Shown here: piece after piece, positions 28,097 through 36,684 of the stretch
Layout: every line of letters starts with the position of its first letter
Position numbering within the stretch: the stretch's first letter is position 1
Assembly: GCA_023431345.1 (NCBI GenBank)
Contig: JAEYWK010000205.1
Coordinates: 102,334 to 166,333 of the forward strand
Source of the DNA: Pseudomonadota bacterium
GTDB taxonomy: Bacteria > Myxococcota_A > Polyangia > Polyangiales > Polyangiaceae
Direction: 5' to 3'
DNA: 64,000 bases
Translations under genes and position numbers: made by a program
The notes under the pieces: generated by a model
What the model saw: only the letters and a program-made list of their open reading frames with translations
Told to the model about the DNA's origin: nothing
Databases searched by the model: none

Positions 28097-30322
28097 ATGC
28101 CGCGCTTGATCGTCATCTCCAATCGCCTTCCGTTTTCGATCCAGTCGGGCGCCGACGCCGGCGCCTACGACTTCGTGCCGAGCTCCGGCGGTTTGGTGAG
28201 CGCGCTCTCGAGCTACATCGAGCGGCGCTCGGCGGAAGATCCCGATTTCGAGTGCGTCTGGGTGGGCTGGCCCGGGGGCACGGTCGAGGCCGCGGATCAG
28301 GCGAACGTGCGCGCACGCATGATGGCGGAGCAGCGCGCGCAGCCGGTCTTCCTCACCGAGCCGGAGATGGAGGCGTTCTATCACGGGTTCTGCAACAGCA
28401 CGCTCTGGCCGCTGTTTCACTATTTTCCGAGCTACACCGGCTACTCCGAAGAGCAATGGGAGACCTACCAGCGCGTCAATCGCATCTTCTGCGAGACGGC
28501 GTTGGACGTGATTCAGCCGGGAGACGTAGTGTGGGTCCACGACTACCAGCTGCTGCTCCTGCCCAAGATGCTGAGGGAGCGGCTGCGCGACGTGCAGATC
28601 GGCTTCTTCCTCCACATTCCGTTCCCGAGCTTCGAGGTGTTCCGCTACCTGCCGACCGAGTGGCGAAAGGCTCTGCTCGAAGGGATGCTGGGCTCGGACC
28701 TGATCGGCTTCCAGACCCACGACTACACGCAGTACTTCTTGCGCTCGGTATTCCGGACGCTCGGCTTCGAGCATCGCCTCGGCGAAGTGACGATGGGCGC
28801 CGAGGTCCGGCGCGCCGAGGCTCTCCCGATCGGCATCGACTTCCAGCGCTTCATGGACACGGCCGCCTCCCCGGAAGTCGCCGAGCAGCGCCAGCAGCTG
28901 GGCGCGGGCTTGCGCGGTCGAATCGCTATTTTTTCGGTCGATCGGCTCGATTACACGAAGGGGTTATTGCACCGCCTGCGCGGCTACGAGTGCTTCTTGG
29001 AGCGGCACCCCGAGTGGCGAGGCAAGGTCGTGTTCATCCTCAACGTCGTGCCTTCGCGGGGCGAGGTGGAGCAGTACCAGCGCATGAAGCAGGAGCTCGA
29101 CGAGCTGGTCGGGCAAATCAACGGCGCCTATGGCTCCGTCGATTGGGTGCCGATCTTGTACCAGTACCGGGCGCTGGCGTTCACGGAGATGGTGGCGCTT
29201 TACAACCTCGCTCCCGTGGCGCTGATTACCCCGCTCCGCGACGGGATGAACCTCGTCGCCAAAGAGTACCTCGCTAGCAAGCCCGACGGCACGGGCGTGC
29301 TCATTCTCAGCGAGATGGCAGGTGCGGCGCAGGAGCTGGGCGAGGCGGTGCTGATCAACCCCAACCACCGCAAGGAGATCGCCGATGCGCTGCACCAAGC
29401 GGTGCTGATGGACCCCGACGAGCAGGTGCGGCGTAACCGGCCGATGCAAGAGCGCCTGCAGCGCTACGACGCCAAGCGCTGGGTCAGCAATTTCCTCGGT
29501 TCGCTGACGCGCATCAAGGGTCGTCAGGGCAAGCTGGCGACGCACCACTTGAGCGGCGCGCTGCGAGACGGCTTCGTGGAGCAATACGCCCAAGGGCGCC
29601 GCCGGCTCATCCTGCTCGACTACGACGGGACGCTCGTGCCCTTCGCCTCCCAGCCGCACCTCGCCGCCCCCGACGCGGAGCTCTTGGCGCTGATCGAGCG
29701 CCTGACGCGCCAAGAGCGAAACCACGTATTTATCATCAGCGGCCGCGATCGCAAGACGCTCGATACGTGGTTTGCCGGCGTCCCTCTGCACATCATCGCC
29801 GAGCACGGCGCGTGGATCCGGAGCAGCGCCGGCGAATGGAAGCTGCTCAAGCCGGTTGCGCGCCGCTGGAAAGATAGCATCGCGCCCTTGATCCAGCTGT
29901 ACGTCGATCGCGTGCCGGGCTCGCTGTTGGAAGAGAAAGACTATTCGCTTGCCTGGCACTATCGGCGCGCCGACCCTGAGCTCGGAGAGATCCGCGCCAA
30001 GGAGCTGATCGACGAGCTCGTCAGCTACACCGCGAACCTCGACGTGCAGGTGCTCGAAGGCAAGAAGGTGGTCGAGGTCCGAAACTCCGGCGTGAACAAG
30101 GGCGCCGCCGCCGTCGGCTGCGTCGCGAGCGTGGAGCCCGATTTCATCTTCGCCGTCGGTGACGATCAGACCGATGAAGACCTGTTTCGCGCGCTACCCA
30201 AGGGCGCGTACACGGTGCGAGTCGGCATTCCGCACTCGCACGCCACCTACCACCTCGACGATCACTTGGAGGTGCGCGCCCTCCTGGTCCGGCTCGTCGA
30301 GGCGCCCGTGACGCCGCGGTAA
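28097..30322 (+). CDS. Bifunctional trehalose-6-phosphate synthase/phosphatase
   Basis: A 741-residue fusion that makes trehalose from UDP-glucose and glucose-6-phosphate. The N-terminal GT20 synthase (about 1-475) starts MPRLIVISNRLPFSI and has GWPGG, VWVHDYQLLLLP, SVDRLDYTKGL and TPLRDGMNLVAKEY. The C-terminal HAD-type phosphatase (about 500-735) has LLDYDGTLVPF (DxDGT), IISGRDRKTL and VGDDQTDEDLF. Separate OtsA and OtsB proteins are the rule in E. coli; fused forms occur in several bacteria and in plants. Trehalose is a compatible solute, which fits the surrounding ion and osmotic genes. The start is clear. Confidence 0.96.
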   Translation: MPRLIVISNRLPFSIQSGADAGAYDFVPSSGGLVSALSSYIERRSAEDPDFECVWVGWPGGTVEAADQANVRARMMAEQRAQPVFLTEPEMEAFYHGFCNSTLWPLFHYFPSYTGYSEEQWETYQRVNRIFCETALDVIQPGDVVWVHDYQLLLLPKMLRERLRDVQIGFFLHIPFPSFEVFRYLPTEWRKALLEGMLGSDLIGFQTHDYTQYFLRSVFRTLGFEHRLGEVTMGAEVRRAEALPIGIDFQRFMDTAASPEVAEQRQQLGAGLRGRIAIFSVDRLDYTKGLLHRLRGYECFLERHPEWRGKVVFILNVVPSRGEVEQYQRMKQELDELVGQINGAYGSVDWVPILYQYRALAFTEMVALYNLAPVALITPLRDGMNLVAKEYLASKPDGTGVLILSEMAGAAQELGEAVLINPNHRKEIADALHQAVLMDPDEQVRRNRPMQERLQRYDAKRWVSNFLGSLTRIKGRQGKLATHHLSGALRDGFVEQYAQGRRRLILLDYDGTLVPFASQPHLAAPDAELLALIERLTRQERNHVFIISGRDRKTLDTWFAGVPLHIIAEHGAWIRSSAGEWKLLKPVARRWKDSIAPLIQLYVDRVPGSLLEEKDYSLAWHYRRADPELGEIRAKELIDELVSYTANLDVQVLEGKKVVEVRNSGVNKGAAAVGCVASVEPDFIFAVGDDQTDEDLFRALPKGAYTVRVGIPHSHATYHLDDHLEVRALLVRLVEAPVTPR

Positions 30323-30357
30323 AATCTGACGCCCCGTCGCGGTAACTCCCGCGAAAT

Positions 30358-30397
30358 CGCGCGGAAACCTCGCGCGGAAACCTCGCGCGGAGGGTTT
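30358..30397. repeat. 13-bp tandem repeat and hairpin between otsAB and clc
   Basis: CGCGCGGAAACCT occurs twice in tandem (30358-30370, 30371-30383), and its first 7 bases occur a third time. The last part, AAACCTC to GAGGGTTT (30378-30397), can fold with one bulge. There is no T-tract, so terminator function is uncertain. Confidence 0.5.
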
Positions 30398-30438
30398 GAC
30401 TCCCCAGCCGCTGCGTGGGACGGGTAGCTCCTTCGGAG

Positions 30439-32241
30439 ATGCAGATTGCTTCCGCCCTCGTGCGACGAGCGGCGGCGCTTCAGGCCGGGGCCTTACGTCT
30501 CGCGCTGCGAGTTGCGCCGACGGAGTCGCAGCGGCTGTTCGCGCTCACCGTCGCCATCGGCGTCGTCTGCGGACTAGCGGCTGTCGCGTTCCATTTTTCC
30601 ATCCATTTCGCAGAGTGGTTGCTCTGCGAGCGAGCCCTGCACGCCCCCGAGCAAAGGTGGGTCGTTTGGGGCGTGTTGACGCCGACGCTGGGCGGTCTCG
30701 CCGCTGGCCTGTTGCTCAAGTATGTCGTGCCCAGCGCCCGCGGCAGCGGCGTGCCGCAGGTCAAGGTGGCGTTCGCTTCGACGACGGGCGTCGTTCGCTT
30801 ACGCGATTCGCTCGGTAAGCTCTTCGTCTCCAGCTTGCAAATAGGCTCTGGCGCTTCGCTCGGCCGCGAAGGGCCCACCGTGCAAATCTGTAGCGGCATA
30901 GCCTGCTCGCTCGGGCGAGTGGCCCGGCTGTCGCCGCGCAACCAGCGACGCTTGATCCCGGTCGGGGCCGCGGCAGGGATCGCGGCCGCCTTCAACGCTC
31001 CCATCGCCGCCGTCACGTTCACCATCGAGGAGGTCGTGGGTAACCTCGATCAGACGGTGCTCTCGGGGGTGATCGTTGCGGCAGCGCTGGCGGCCGTGAT
31101 TGAGCGCAGCGTGCTCGGCGCGCACCCGGTATTCTCGGTGCCGCAGGCGTTTGGTCTCACGGACGCGCGCTCCCTGCTGCTCTACGCGGCGCTCGGCTTG
31201 GTCGCGGGCCTGCTGTCGGTGGTCTTCACGGATTCACTGCTCGCGCTGCGCCGCCGCTTCCGCGAGCAACGCCACGTCCCGTCCTTCGCGCAGCCGGCCG
31301 TCGGAGGGCTCGTGACCGGAGTCTTGACGGTCGCGGTGCTCTATTACCTTGGCGTTGGGGGCATCAACGGCGGAGGTTACCGAGTCGTCGAAGCCTCGCT
31401 ATCCGGTCACCTGCAAGTGAAGACCCTGCTCGTGCTGTGCGCCGCGAAGCTCGTCGCTACTGTCTTCTCCTATTCGAGCGGCGGCGCAGGCGGCATCTTC
31501 GCGCCCTCGCTGTTCATGGGCGCGATGCTGGGGGGGGCCTTCGGCGCGCTGGATCAGCGCCTGTTCGGGCACGGGGCGGAAGCCCTCGGCGCCTTCGCGC
31601 TGGTCGGCATGGGCGCGACATTCTGCGGCACCATCCGCGCGCCGATGACCAGCGTGCTGATCATCGTCGAGCTCACCGCCGGCTACGGGCTGATCTTGCC
31701 GCTGATGATCGCCAACATGAGCGCCTACGCGCTCGCCCGCTACCTGCGACCGACGCCCATCTACGAAGCGCTCTTGGAGCAGGACGGCGTGCACCTTTCG
31801 TCGCGTCCGTCCGCGCAGGCGCTGGAACAGATTCAGCTGAGCGGGCTGCCCATGATCGGCGCGGATCGGGCCAGGGTCTGCGCGTCGGGGCGAGCGGCGG
31901 ACTTGCTGCAGGCCGCGCTGCCGTCCGGACAGCGCGTCTTTCCCGTCGTCGACGCGGGCGAGCGGGTGGTGGGGCTCATCACCAGCGACGATCTTTCGGT
32001 CATCGAGGGGGACCCCGCGCTTTGCCGGCTGATCACGGCTTCGGACATCATGCGGCCGCCGGTGACGGTGCGCTTCGACGACACACTGCTCGCGGCGCTG
32101 GAGCTGCTCCGGGGCGAGCGGCTGCCAGAGCTGCCGGTGGTCGATCGAGACGCGCGCATTCTGGGCTTTGTGGACGAGATGACGATAGCGGCCGCCTACC
32201 TCCAGCAGACTCACCCGCACGCCAAGCGTCAGGGCGCGTGA
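30439..32241 (+). CDS. ClC-family chloride channel/transporter with CBS domains
   Basis: About 600 residues. The ClC selectivity motifs are all present: GSGVPQVK, GREGPTVQ (with the external gating Glu), and GGIFAPSLFMG. About 10 membrane segments occupy residues 20-440. The C-terminal part (about 460-590) has two CBS domains, usual in ClC transporters and often nucleotide-responsive. With the gating Glu present it may be a Cl-/H+ exchanger or a channel. The start is either the ATG at 30439 or a GTG at 30415. It fits a local theme of ion and osmotic control. Confidence 0.93.
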   Translation: MQIASALVRRAAALQAGALRLALRVAPTESQRLFALTVAIGVVCGLAAVAFHFSIHFAEWLLCERALHAPEQRWVVWGVLTPTLGGLAAGLLLKYVVPSARGSGVPQVKVAFASTTGVVRLRDSLGKLFVSSLQIGSGASLGREGPTVQICSGIACSLGRVARLSPRNQRRLIPVGAAAGIAAAFNAPIAAVTFTIEEVVGNLDQTVLSGVIVAAALAAVIERSVLGAHPVFSVPQAFGLTDARSLLLYAALGLVAGLLSVVFTDSLLALRRRFREQRHVPSFAQPAVGGLVTGVLTVAVLYYLGVGGINGGGYRVVEASLSGHLQVKTLLVLCAAKLVATVFSYSSGGAGGIFAPSLFMGAMLGGAFGALDQRLFGHGAEALGAFALVGMGATFCGTIRAPMTSVLIIVELTAGYGLILPLMIANMSAYALARYLRPTPIYEALLEQDGVHLSSRPSAQALEQIQLSGLPMIGADRARVCASGRAADLLQAALPSGQRVFPVVDAGERVVGLITSDDLSVIEGDPALCRLITASDIMRPPVTVRFDDTLLAALELLRGERLPELPVVDRDARILGFVDEMTIAAAYLQQTHPHAKRQGA

Positions 32242-32284
32242 CCCCGAGCCGCGTGGTAATTTCTCGAATAAGGGCGAGCGATGG

Positions 32285-32734
32285 TTGACGGCCGTCGCAG
32301 CTGATGCTGGCTTTCGGCTCGTGCTGGGTGAGAAGCCGCTGATCCTCGTCGCTGACTCCGACGAGGCGCTCTTGAAGCGAGTGACGAGCTTGGCTTGCTC
32401 CGAGGATTACGACGCCGTCGTCATGACCACGGGCGGCGCAGTCATGGAAACCGCGAGGCGCTTGCGGCCGGCTCTCATCGTGCTGGAGGTGGCGCTTCCG
32501 GACGTCGACGGTCGCGACCTCTTGCGCGCGCTCAAGCGCGACCCCGAGGTCCGCGATATCCCGGTCTTGATGTGGTCGGGGCGAGACTACGATTCGGACC
32601 GCCGCATCGCCCTCGAGCTCGGCGCGGCCGACTACGTTCCCAAGTCGGAGTCGGTGATGCTCATGCCCAAGATCGCCCGCGTGCTCTTGAACGCGAAGCG
32701 CGACTCCGAGCTCGTCACGCCCGAACGCCGCTAG
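32285..32734 (+). CDS. Receiver-domain protein with Glu at the phosphorylation site
   Basis: A 149-residue stand-alone receiver domain. The residue expected to be the phospho-acceptor Asp is Glu: ALIVLEVALPDVDG, encoded by GAG. The acidic pair is also altered (VADSDEALL, where DD is usual). The Ser of MWSGRD and the Lys in DYVPKSE remain. It is therefore probably not phosphorylated and may mimic the active state. The start is a TTG at 32285; a GTG some 12 codons later is possible. It lies 43 bp after clc and upstream of a REC-HK-REC kinase, but the partner is not known. Confidence 0.8.
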   Translation: MTAVAADAGFRLVLGEKPLILVADSDEALLKRVTSLACSEDYDAVVMTTGGAVMETARRLRPALIVLEVALPDVDGRDLLRALKRDPEVRDIPVLMWSGRDYDSDRRIALELGAADYVPKSESVMLMPKIARVLLNAKRDSELVTPERR

Positions 32735-32748
32735 CTGGCTCCCGATCG

Positions 32749-32943
32749 TCAGCCTTGGGAGCGGCGCCTGGTCATGGGTCTCGGCCGGAAGCGCATGCGC
32801 ACATTGGCGAAGCGCGGCCCTACCGCCGCCACCGCTTCGCGTAGCTCGCGCAGATTACAGCCGAGCACCCGGGTGAAGTGCCGAACCGCCGAAGGATCTT
32901 CCAAGGTGATCACGTCGCGTCGAGGAAACGGTGCGGGCCTCAT
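32749..32943 (-). CDS. DUF3606-like small protein
   Basis: A 64-residue protein with the short DUF3606 pattern: DVITLEDPSAVRHFTRVLGC, then LRELREAVAAVGPRFANV. DUF3606 proteins carry a D-x-I/N-x(7-9)-V-x-x-W/F pattern followed by L-x-x-A-V-x-x-V-G. The start is the ATG at 32941-32943; an upstream extension of the frame is low-complexity. It runs opposite to its neighbours. DUF3606 has no known function. The basic tail (RMRFRPRPMTRRRSQG) may contact nucleic acid. Confidence 0.65.
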   Translation of the reverse strand: MRPAPFPRRDVITLEDPSAVRHFTRVLGCNLRELREAVAAVGPRFANVRMRFRPRPMTRRRSQG

Positions 32944-33178
32944 ACCCGGGGTGTTGCATGGCGCATGCCGGCGAGAGCGCGGCCTTGCGAGCCCCGCGTA
33001 TGCGGGGCGACCGCGAAAGAGGGCAAAAAAGAGGCACCTGTCCAAGATCGACACGGCCAATTCAGCCCTCGACGACCGGGTCCGGGACCCGCGCCGCCGG
33101 GCTTTCTGCGCGCGGGAGGGGCGCACATTGACGCGCGGTCGGTTCCGCTCCGTAGTGAGCGTGGCGTCAGCGCCCACG

Positions 33179-34777
33179 ATGAGCGACCTTATCGATATTC
33201 TGATCGTGGATGACGAGGTGAGGAACCTCGACGCCCTCGAGGCCACGCTCGAACGTCCCGGGTATCGCTTGCTGCGCGCTACCAGCGGCGACGAAGCCTT
33301 GCGGCTGCTGCTCAAGAACGACGTGGCCGCGATCATCCTCGACATCCGTATGCCTGGCCTCAGCGGGCTGGAGCTCGCGCAGCTCGTCAAGAGCAATCGG
33401 CGCTTCAGTGAGGTGCCGATCATGCTGCTGACGGCTCACGTCCCCGAGGAGCGCGACGTGATGGAGGGCTACGGCGCAGGCGCGGTCGACTACCTGACGA
33501 AGCCCGTCAACCCCATCATCTTACGCCACAAGATCGGCCAGTTCGTCGAGCTGTTTCGGCGCAAGCGCGAGCTCGCCGAGCTCAACGCGACGCTCGAGCG
33601 TCGCGTGAAAGAGCGCACGGCAGAGCTCGAGGCGTCCGAGGCTGCGCTCAAGGCCAGCGCCCGCCAGAAGGACGAGTTCCTGGCGACCCTCGCCCACGAG
33701 CTGCGCAATCCTCTCGCGCCCCTGCGCATGGGCCTCGATCTGTTGCTGCGCGCGGAGCCGCGCCTCGAGGCGTTCGAGCGCACGCTGCTCGTCATGAACC
33801 GACAGCTCGTGCACATGGTCCGGCTGATCGACGACCTGCTCGATGTGGCGCGAATCAGCGGCGGCTCGCTCGAGCTCCAGCGCGAATCGGCTGATTTGGC
33901 GAAATGTATCCAGACCGCGCTCGACACCTGCGCCCCCTTCTTCGAGCGCCGGCGGCAGCAAGTGTCGTTCGAGCCGGCGGTGCCGTCGCTCATCGCGTTC
34001 GTGGACAGCACGCGCGTCGTCCAGATCATCAATAACCTGCTGCACAACGCGTCCAAATTCTCCCCGGAGGGCGGCCGCATCGTGCTGACGCTCCGGTACG
34101 AAGACGGCGAGGCCGTGGTTCGCGTCGTGGATTCGGGCGTCGGCCTCGCCCCGGAGCAAATTCCGCGCGTCTTCGACATGTTCGTGCGCTTGCAGAGCGG
34201 CGACGCCCGGCCTGCGGAGGGCCTCGGAATCGGCCTGGCGTTGGCCAGGCGTCTCGCGGAGCTGCATGGCGGCACGCTGGAGGCGGCGAGCGCGGGCTTG
34301 GGTCAGGGCAGCACCTTCACCCTCCGGCTCGCCGCCGAGGGCGTCGGGCTCGAGCCGACGAAATTGTCGGAGCGGCCGCCGCCGCTACCAGCGACGGAAG
34401 CGGGCGGGGCGGTCGTGGTCGTCGAAGACAACGTGGACGCGGCGGACATGCTGCGCGCGTGGCTCGAGGAGCAGGGACATCAGGTCAGCGTCGCTCGCGC
34501 GGGGCCCGAGGGGCTCGAGCTCATCCAGCTCCTGCAGCCGCGCGCCGTGATTTGCGACATCGGGCTGCCGGGTATGGATGGAGTCGAGGTTTGCCGGCGG
34601 GTCCGCGCCTCGTCCTTGCCGAGCCAGCCCTTGATGATCGCGCTCACGGGGTGGGGCATGGAGCAAGACCGGCTCCGTACGCAGGAGACCGGCTTTGACC
34701 ATCATCTCGTCAAGCCGGTCGACCCGGACACGCTGTTTGCGTTACTTCGCTCCCGCAGCGGCGAACCCGCGCAGTAG
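33179..34777 (+). CDS. Hybrid histidine kinase, REC-HK-REC
   Basis: A 532-residue soluble kinase. The N-terminal receiver (1-120) has IDILIVDDEVRNL, AAIILDIRMPG and YLTKPV. A coiled-coil linker (about 125-160) leads to HisKA with LATLAHELRNPLAPL and HATPase_c with NNLLHNASKFSPEGG and GLGIGLALARRLAELHGG. A second receiver follows (about 420-530) with VVVEDNVDAADM, AVICDIGLPGMDG and HLVKPVDP. The ATG at 33179 is chosen because the receiver begins right there; the upstream extension overlaps the DUF3606 gene. It lies upstream of an NtrC-type activator on the same strand, a possible partner (inference). Confidence 0.92.
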   Translation: MSDLIDILIVDDEVRNLDALEATLERPGYRLLRATSGDEALRLLLKNDVAAIILDIRMPGLSGLELAQLVKSNRRFSEVPIMLLTAHVPEERDVMEGYGAGAVDYLTKPVNPIILRHKIGQFVELFRRKRELAELNATLERRVKERTAELEASEAALKASARQKDEFLATLAHELRNPLAPLRMGLDLLLRAEPRLEAFERTLLVMNRQLVHMVRLIDDLLDVARISGGSLELQRESADLAKCIQTALDTCAPFFERRRQQVSFEPAVPSLIAFVDSTRVVQIINNLLHNASKFSPEGGRIVLTLRYEDGEAVVRVVDSGVGLAPEQIPRVFDMFVRLQSGDARPAEGLGIGLALARRLAELHGGTLEAASAGLGQGSTFTLRLAAEGVGLEPTKLSERPPPLPATEAGGAVVVVEDNVDAADMLRAWLEEQGHQVSVARAGPEGLELIQLLQPRAVICDIGLPGMDGVEVCRRVRASSLPSQPLMIALTGWGMEQDRLRTQETGFDHHLVKPVDPDTLFALLRSRSGEPAQ

Positions 34778-34787
34778 TGTCTCGCGC

Positions 34788-34832
34788 AAAAGTGCCACAG
34801 GTGGGCGAAGCTGGTATGAAAATGCCACGGGT
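34788..34832. repeat. Direct repeats between kinase and NtrC-type gene
   Basis: AAAAGTGCCACAGGT (34788-34802) and AAAATGCCACGGGT (34819-34832) are near-identical and start 31 bp apart, about three helical turns. They may be activator sites upstream of the regulator gene. The function is inference. Confidence 0.4.
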
Positions 34833-34886
34833 TTGGCTTCATTCGGCGTAGTTCGCGCCGGCACGAAACGTGCTGAGTGCGGCGCA

Positions 34887-36299
34887 ATGGTTGCCACTGC
34901 GTTTGACATGCCCAGCGACGTCGCCGAAGCGGCGCCCCTCCACATTCTAGTTGCCGACGATGACCGCGAGATGGGGGAAATCCTCACGGCGGGGCTGACA
35001 CAGCGCGGCTACGCGGTGACCGCGGTCCAGAGTCCGGACGAGGCGCTGGCCTTGCTCGACTCGGAGGATTTCGCGGCGATGCTGGTCGACATTCACATGG
35101 AGGGAACGAGCGGGCTCGACCTCTGCCGCGTCGTCGTCGGCAAGCGCCCCGACATGCCGGTCGTCGTCATGACGGGCTTCGGCACCCTGGAGCACGCGGT
35201 CGCCGCCATTCGTGCTGGAGCGTTCGACTTCGTGACGAAGCCCTCGACGATCGACGTCTTCGCGCTCGCCCTCGAGCGGTCGCTCAAGCACCGGAGCATC
35301 AGCGAAGAGCTCCAGCGGCTGCGGCGTCGCAACGACGACGACACCTTGCCGGGCCTCATCGGCAGCGGCGGCAGCATGCGGCGCCTGGCCAGGCTCGTCA
35401 CGCGCATCGCCGAGACCGACACCAACGTCTTGATCACCGGAGAGAGCGGCACCGGCAAGGAGCTGGTTGCCCGCGCCATCCACGAACGCAGCGGGCGGAA
35501 GGGGCCCTTCCTCGCCATCAACTGCGCCGCGGTTCCGGAGACGCTGCTGGAAAGCGAGCTGTTCGGCCACGAGCGCGGGGCATTCACCGACGCGCGCGTG
35601 GCCCGTGAAGGCCTGTTCGTGGAAGCCAACAACGGCACGTTGTTCTTGGACGAGATTGGGGAGATGCCGCTCTCGATGCAGGCGAAGCTCCTGCGAGCGC
35701 TGCAAGAGCGCAAGGTGCGCCCGCTCGGCTCGTCGCGCGAGGTGTCGTTCAACGCGCGGCTCGTGACGGCCACGAACCGTGACTTGGAGGCGGAGGTGGC
35801 GGCCAAGCGCTTTCGCGAAGACCTCTTCTATCGCGTCAACGTGGTGCGGGTCGACGTCCCGCCGCTTCGCGATCGAGGTACGGATATCCTCGAGCTGGCG
35901 GAGGCGTTCTTGGAGCGCACGGCCGCGCGCTCGAAGAAGACCGCGATCCGCCTGACCCACGCCGTCGCGGAGAAGCTCATGGTTTATAACTGGCCCGGCA
36001 ACGTGCGGGAGCTCGAGAACTGCCTCGAGCGCGCCGCTGCCCTGTGCCGGCAAGAGTCGCTCACCCTCGAAGATCTGCCGTCCAAGATACGCCAGTATCA
36101 ACCGACGGAGATCTTCACGTCGGCGACGGACGACCCCGCCCACCTCCCTGCGATGGCCGAGGTCGAAGAGCGCTACATTCGCAAGGTGCTGCACGCCGTC
36201 GGCAACAACAAGACCTTGGCCGCCAAGGTGCTCGGCTTCGATCGTCGTACGCTCTACCGCAAGCTGGCAGCTTTGGCGCACGCTTCGAACCCGCGCTAG
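34887..36299 (+). CDS. NtrC-family sigma-54-dependent response regulator
   Basis: About 470 residues. The receiver (about 12-130) has ILVADDDREMGE, AMLVDIHMEGTSG and DFVTKPS. The AAA+ domain (about 160-390) has Walker A GESGTGKELVARAIH, the sigma-54-contact loop GAFTDA in place of the consensus GAFTGA, Walker B GTLFLDEIGEMPL, and the NWPGNVRELENC motif. A Fis-type HTH closes the protein (GNNKTLAAKVLGFDRRTLYRKL). It activates sigma-54 promoters on phosphorylation. The GAFTDA variant occurs naturally in this family and need not abolish function. Starts at 34887 or 34908 are both possible; neither has a clear ribosome site. Confidence 0.93.
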   Translation: MVATAFDMPSDVAEAAPLHILVADDDREMGEILTAGLTQRGYAVTAVQSPDEALALLDSEDFAAMLVDIHMEGTSGLDLCRVVVGKRPDMPVVVMTGFGTLEHAVAAIRAGAFDFVTKPSTIDVFALALERSLKHRSISEELQRLRRRNDDDTLPGLIGSGGSMRRLARLVTRIAETDTNVLITGESGTGKELVARAIHERSGRKGPFLAINCAAVPETLLESELFGHERGAFTDARVAREGLFVEANNGTLFLDEIGEMPLSMQAKLLRALQERKVRPLGSSREVSFNARLVTATNRDLEAEVAAKRFREDLFYRVNVVRVDVPPLRDRGTDILELAEAFLERTAARSKKTAIRLTHAVAEKLMVYNWPGNVRELENCLERAAALCRQESLTLEDLPSKIRQYQPTEIFTSATDDPAHLPAMAEVEERYIRKVLHAVGNNKTLAAKVLGFDRRTLYRKLAALAHASNPR

Positions 36300-36328
36300 T
36301 CGCGGAGCTCTCCGCAGAGTCGGCGCGG

Positions 36329-36362
36329 GACGAGGGCGGCTCATCAGCTGGCCGCCCTCGTC
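36329..36362. terminator. Bidirectional terminator hairpin
   Basis: A perfect 12-bp inverted repeat (GACGAGGGCGGC / GCCGCCCTCGTC) with a 10-nt loop lies between two convergent genes (the NtrC-type gene and the DUF3618-like gene). No T-tract follows, as is common in GC-rich genomes. Placement and strength argue for termination on both strands. Confidence 0.75.
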
Positions 36363-36369
36363 GGGGCGT

Positions 36370-36684
36370 TCAGTCGTGGCGCCGGGCCATTTTCCAGACG
36401 AGCAGGAGCGCGCCGAGCGCGGCGGCGCCCGCGGCCACAGGGTTCTCTCGGGCAGAGCTGACGAGCCAGCGGGGCACGCCTGCCAGTCGATGGAGTGCGC
36501 GCGCGGCGATGCTCTCCACCGAACGCTCGGCCGCGTCGAGGGCGCGTTCCTTCAACTCGGCGGGAGTGAGCTCACGCGCTAGCTCGCGCACGTCGGCCGC
36601 GACGCGCGCCCGCGCCATCGCGGCGCTCGCGACCAAAGCTCGAGTCTTGGAGTCGGGGGGAGGGGCGCTCGTGGGATCGCTCAT
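36370..36684 (-). CDS. DUF3618-like small membrane-anchored protein
   Basis: A 104-residue protein. The N-terminal two thirds are helical and charged (MARARVAADVRELARELTPA), recalling DUF3618. A hydrophobic stretch at the C-terminus (NPVAAGAAALGALLLVWKMA) forms one membrane helix. It overlaps the upstream holin-like gene by 4 bp (ATGA), so the two are coupled. DUF3618 proteins typically pair with phage_holin_3_6 family genes, as here. The function is unknown, probably envelope-associated. Confidence 0.75.
   Translation of the reverse strand: MSDPTSAPPPDSKTRALVASAAMARARVAADVRELARELTPAELKERALDAAERSVESIAARALHRLAGVPRWLVSSARENPVAAGAAALGALLLVWKMARRHD

Noticed and set aside
30378..30397. Hairpin as a firm terminator for otsAB
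   Set aside because: The stem has a bulge and no T-tract; kept only as a repeat.
34801..34832. A sigma-54 promoter (TGG-N-TGCC) before the NtrC-type gene
   Set aside because: Spacing between the GG and GC elements is one base short of the required distance.
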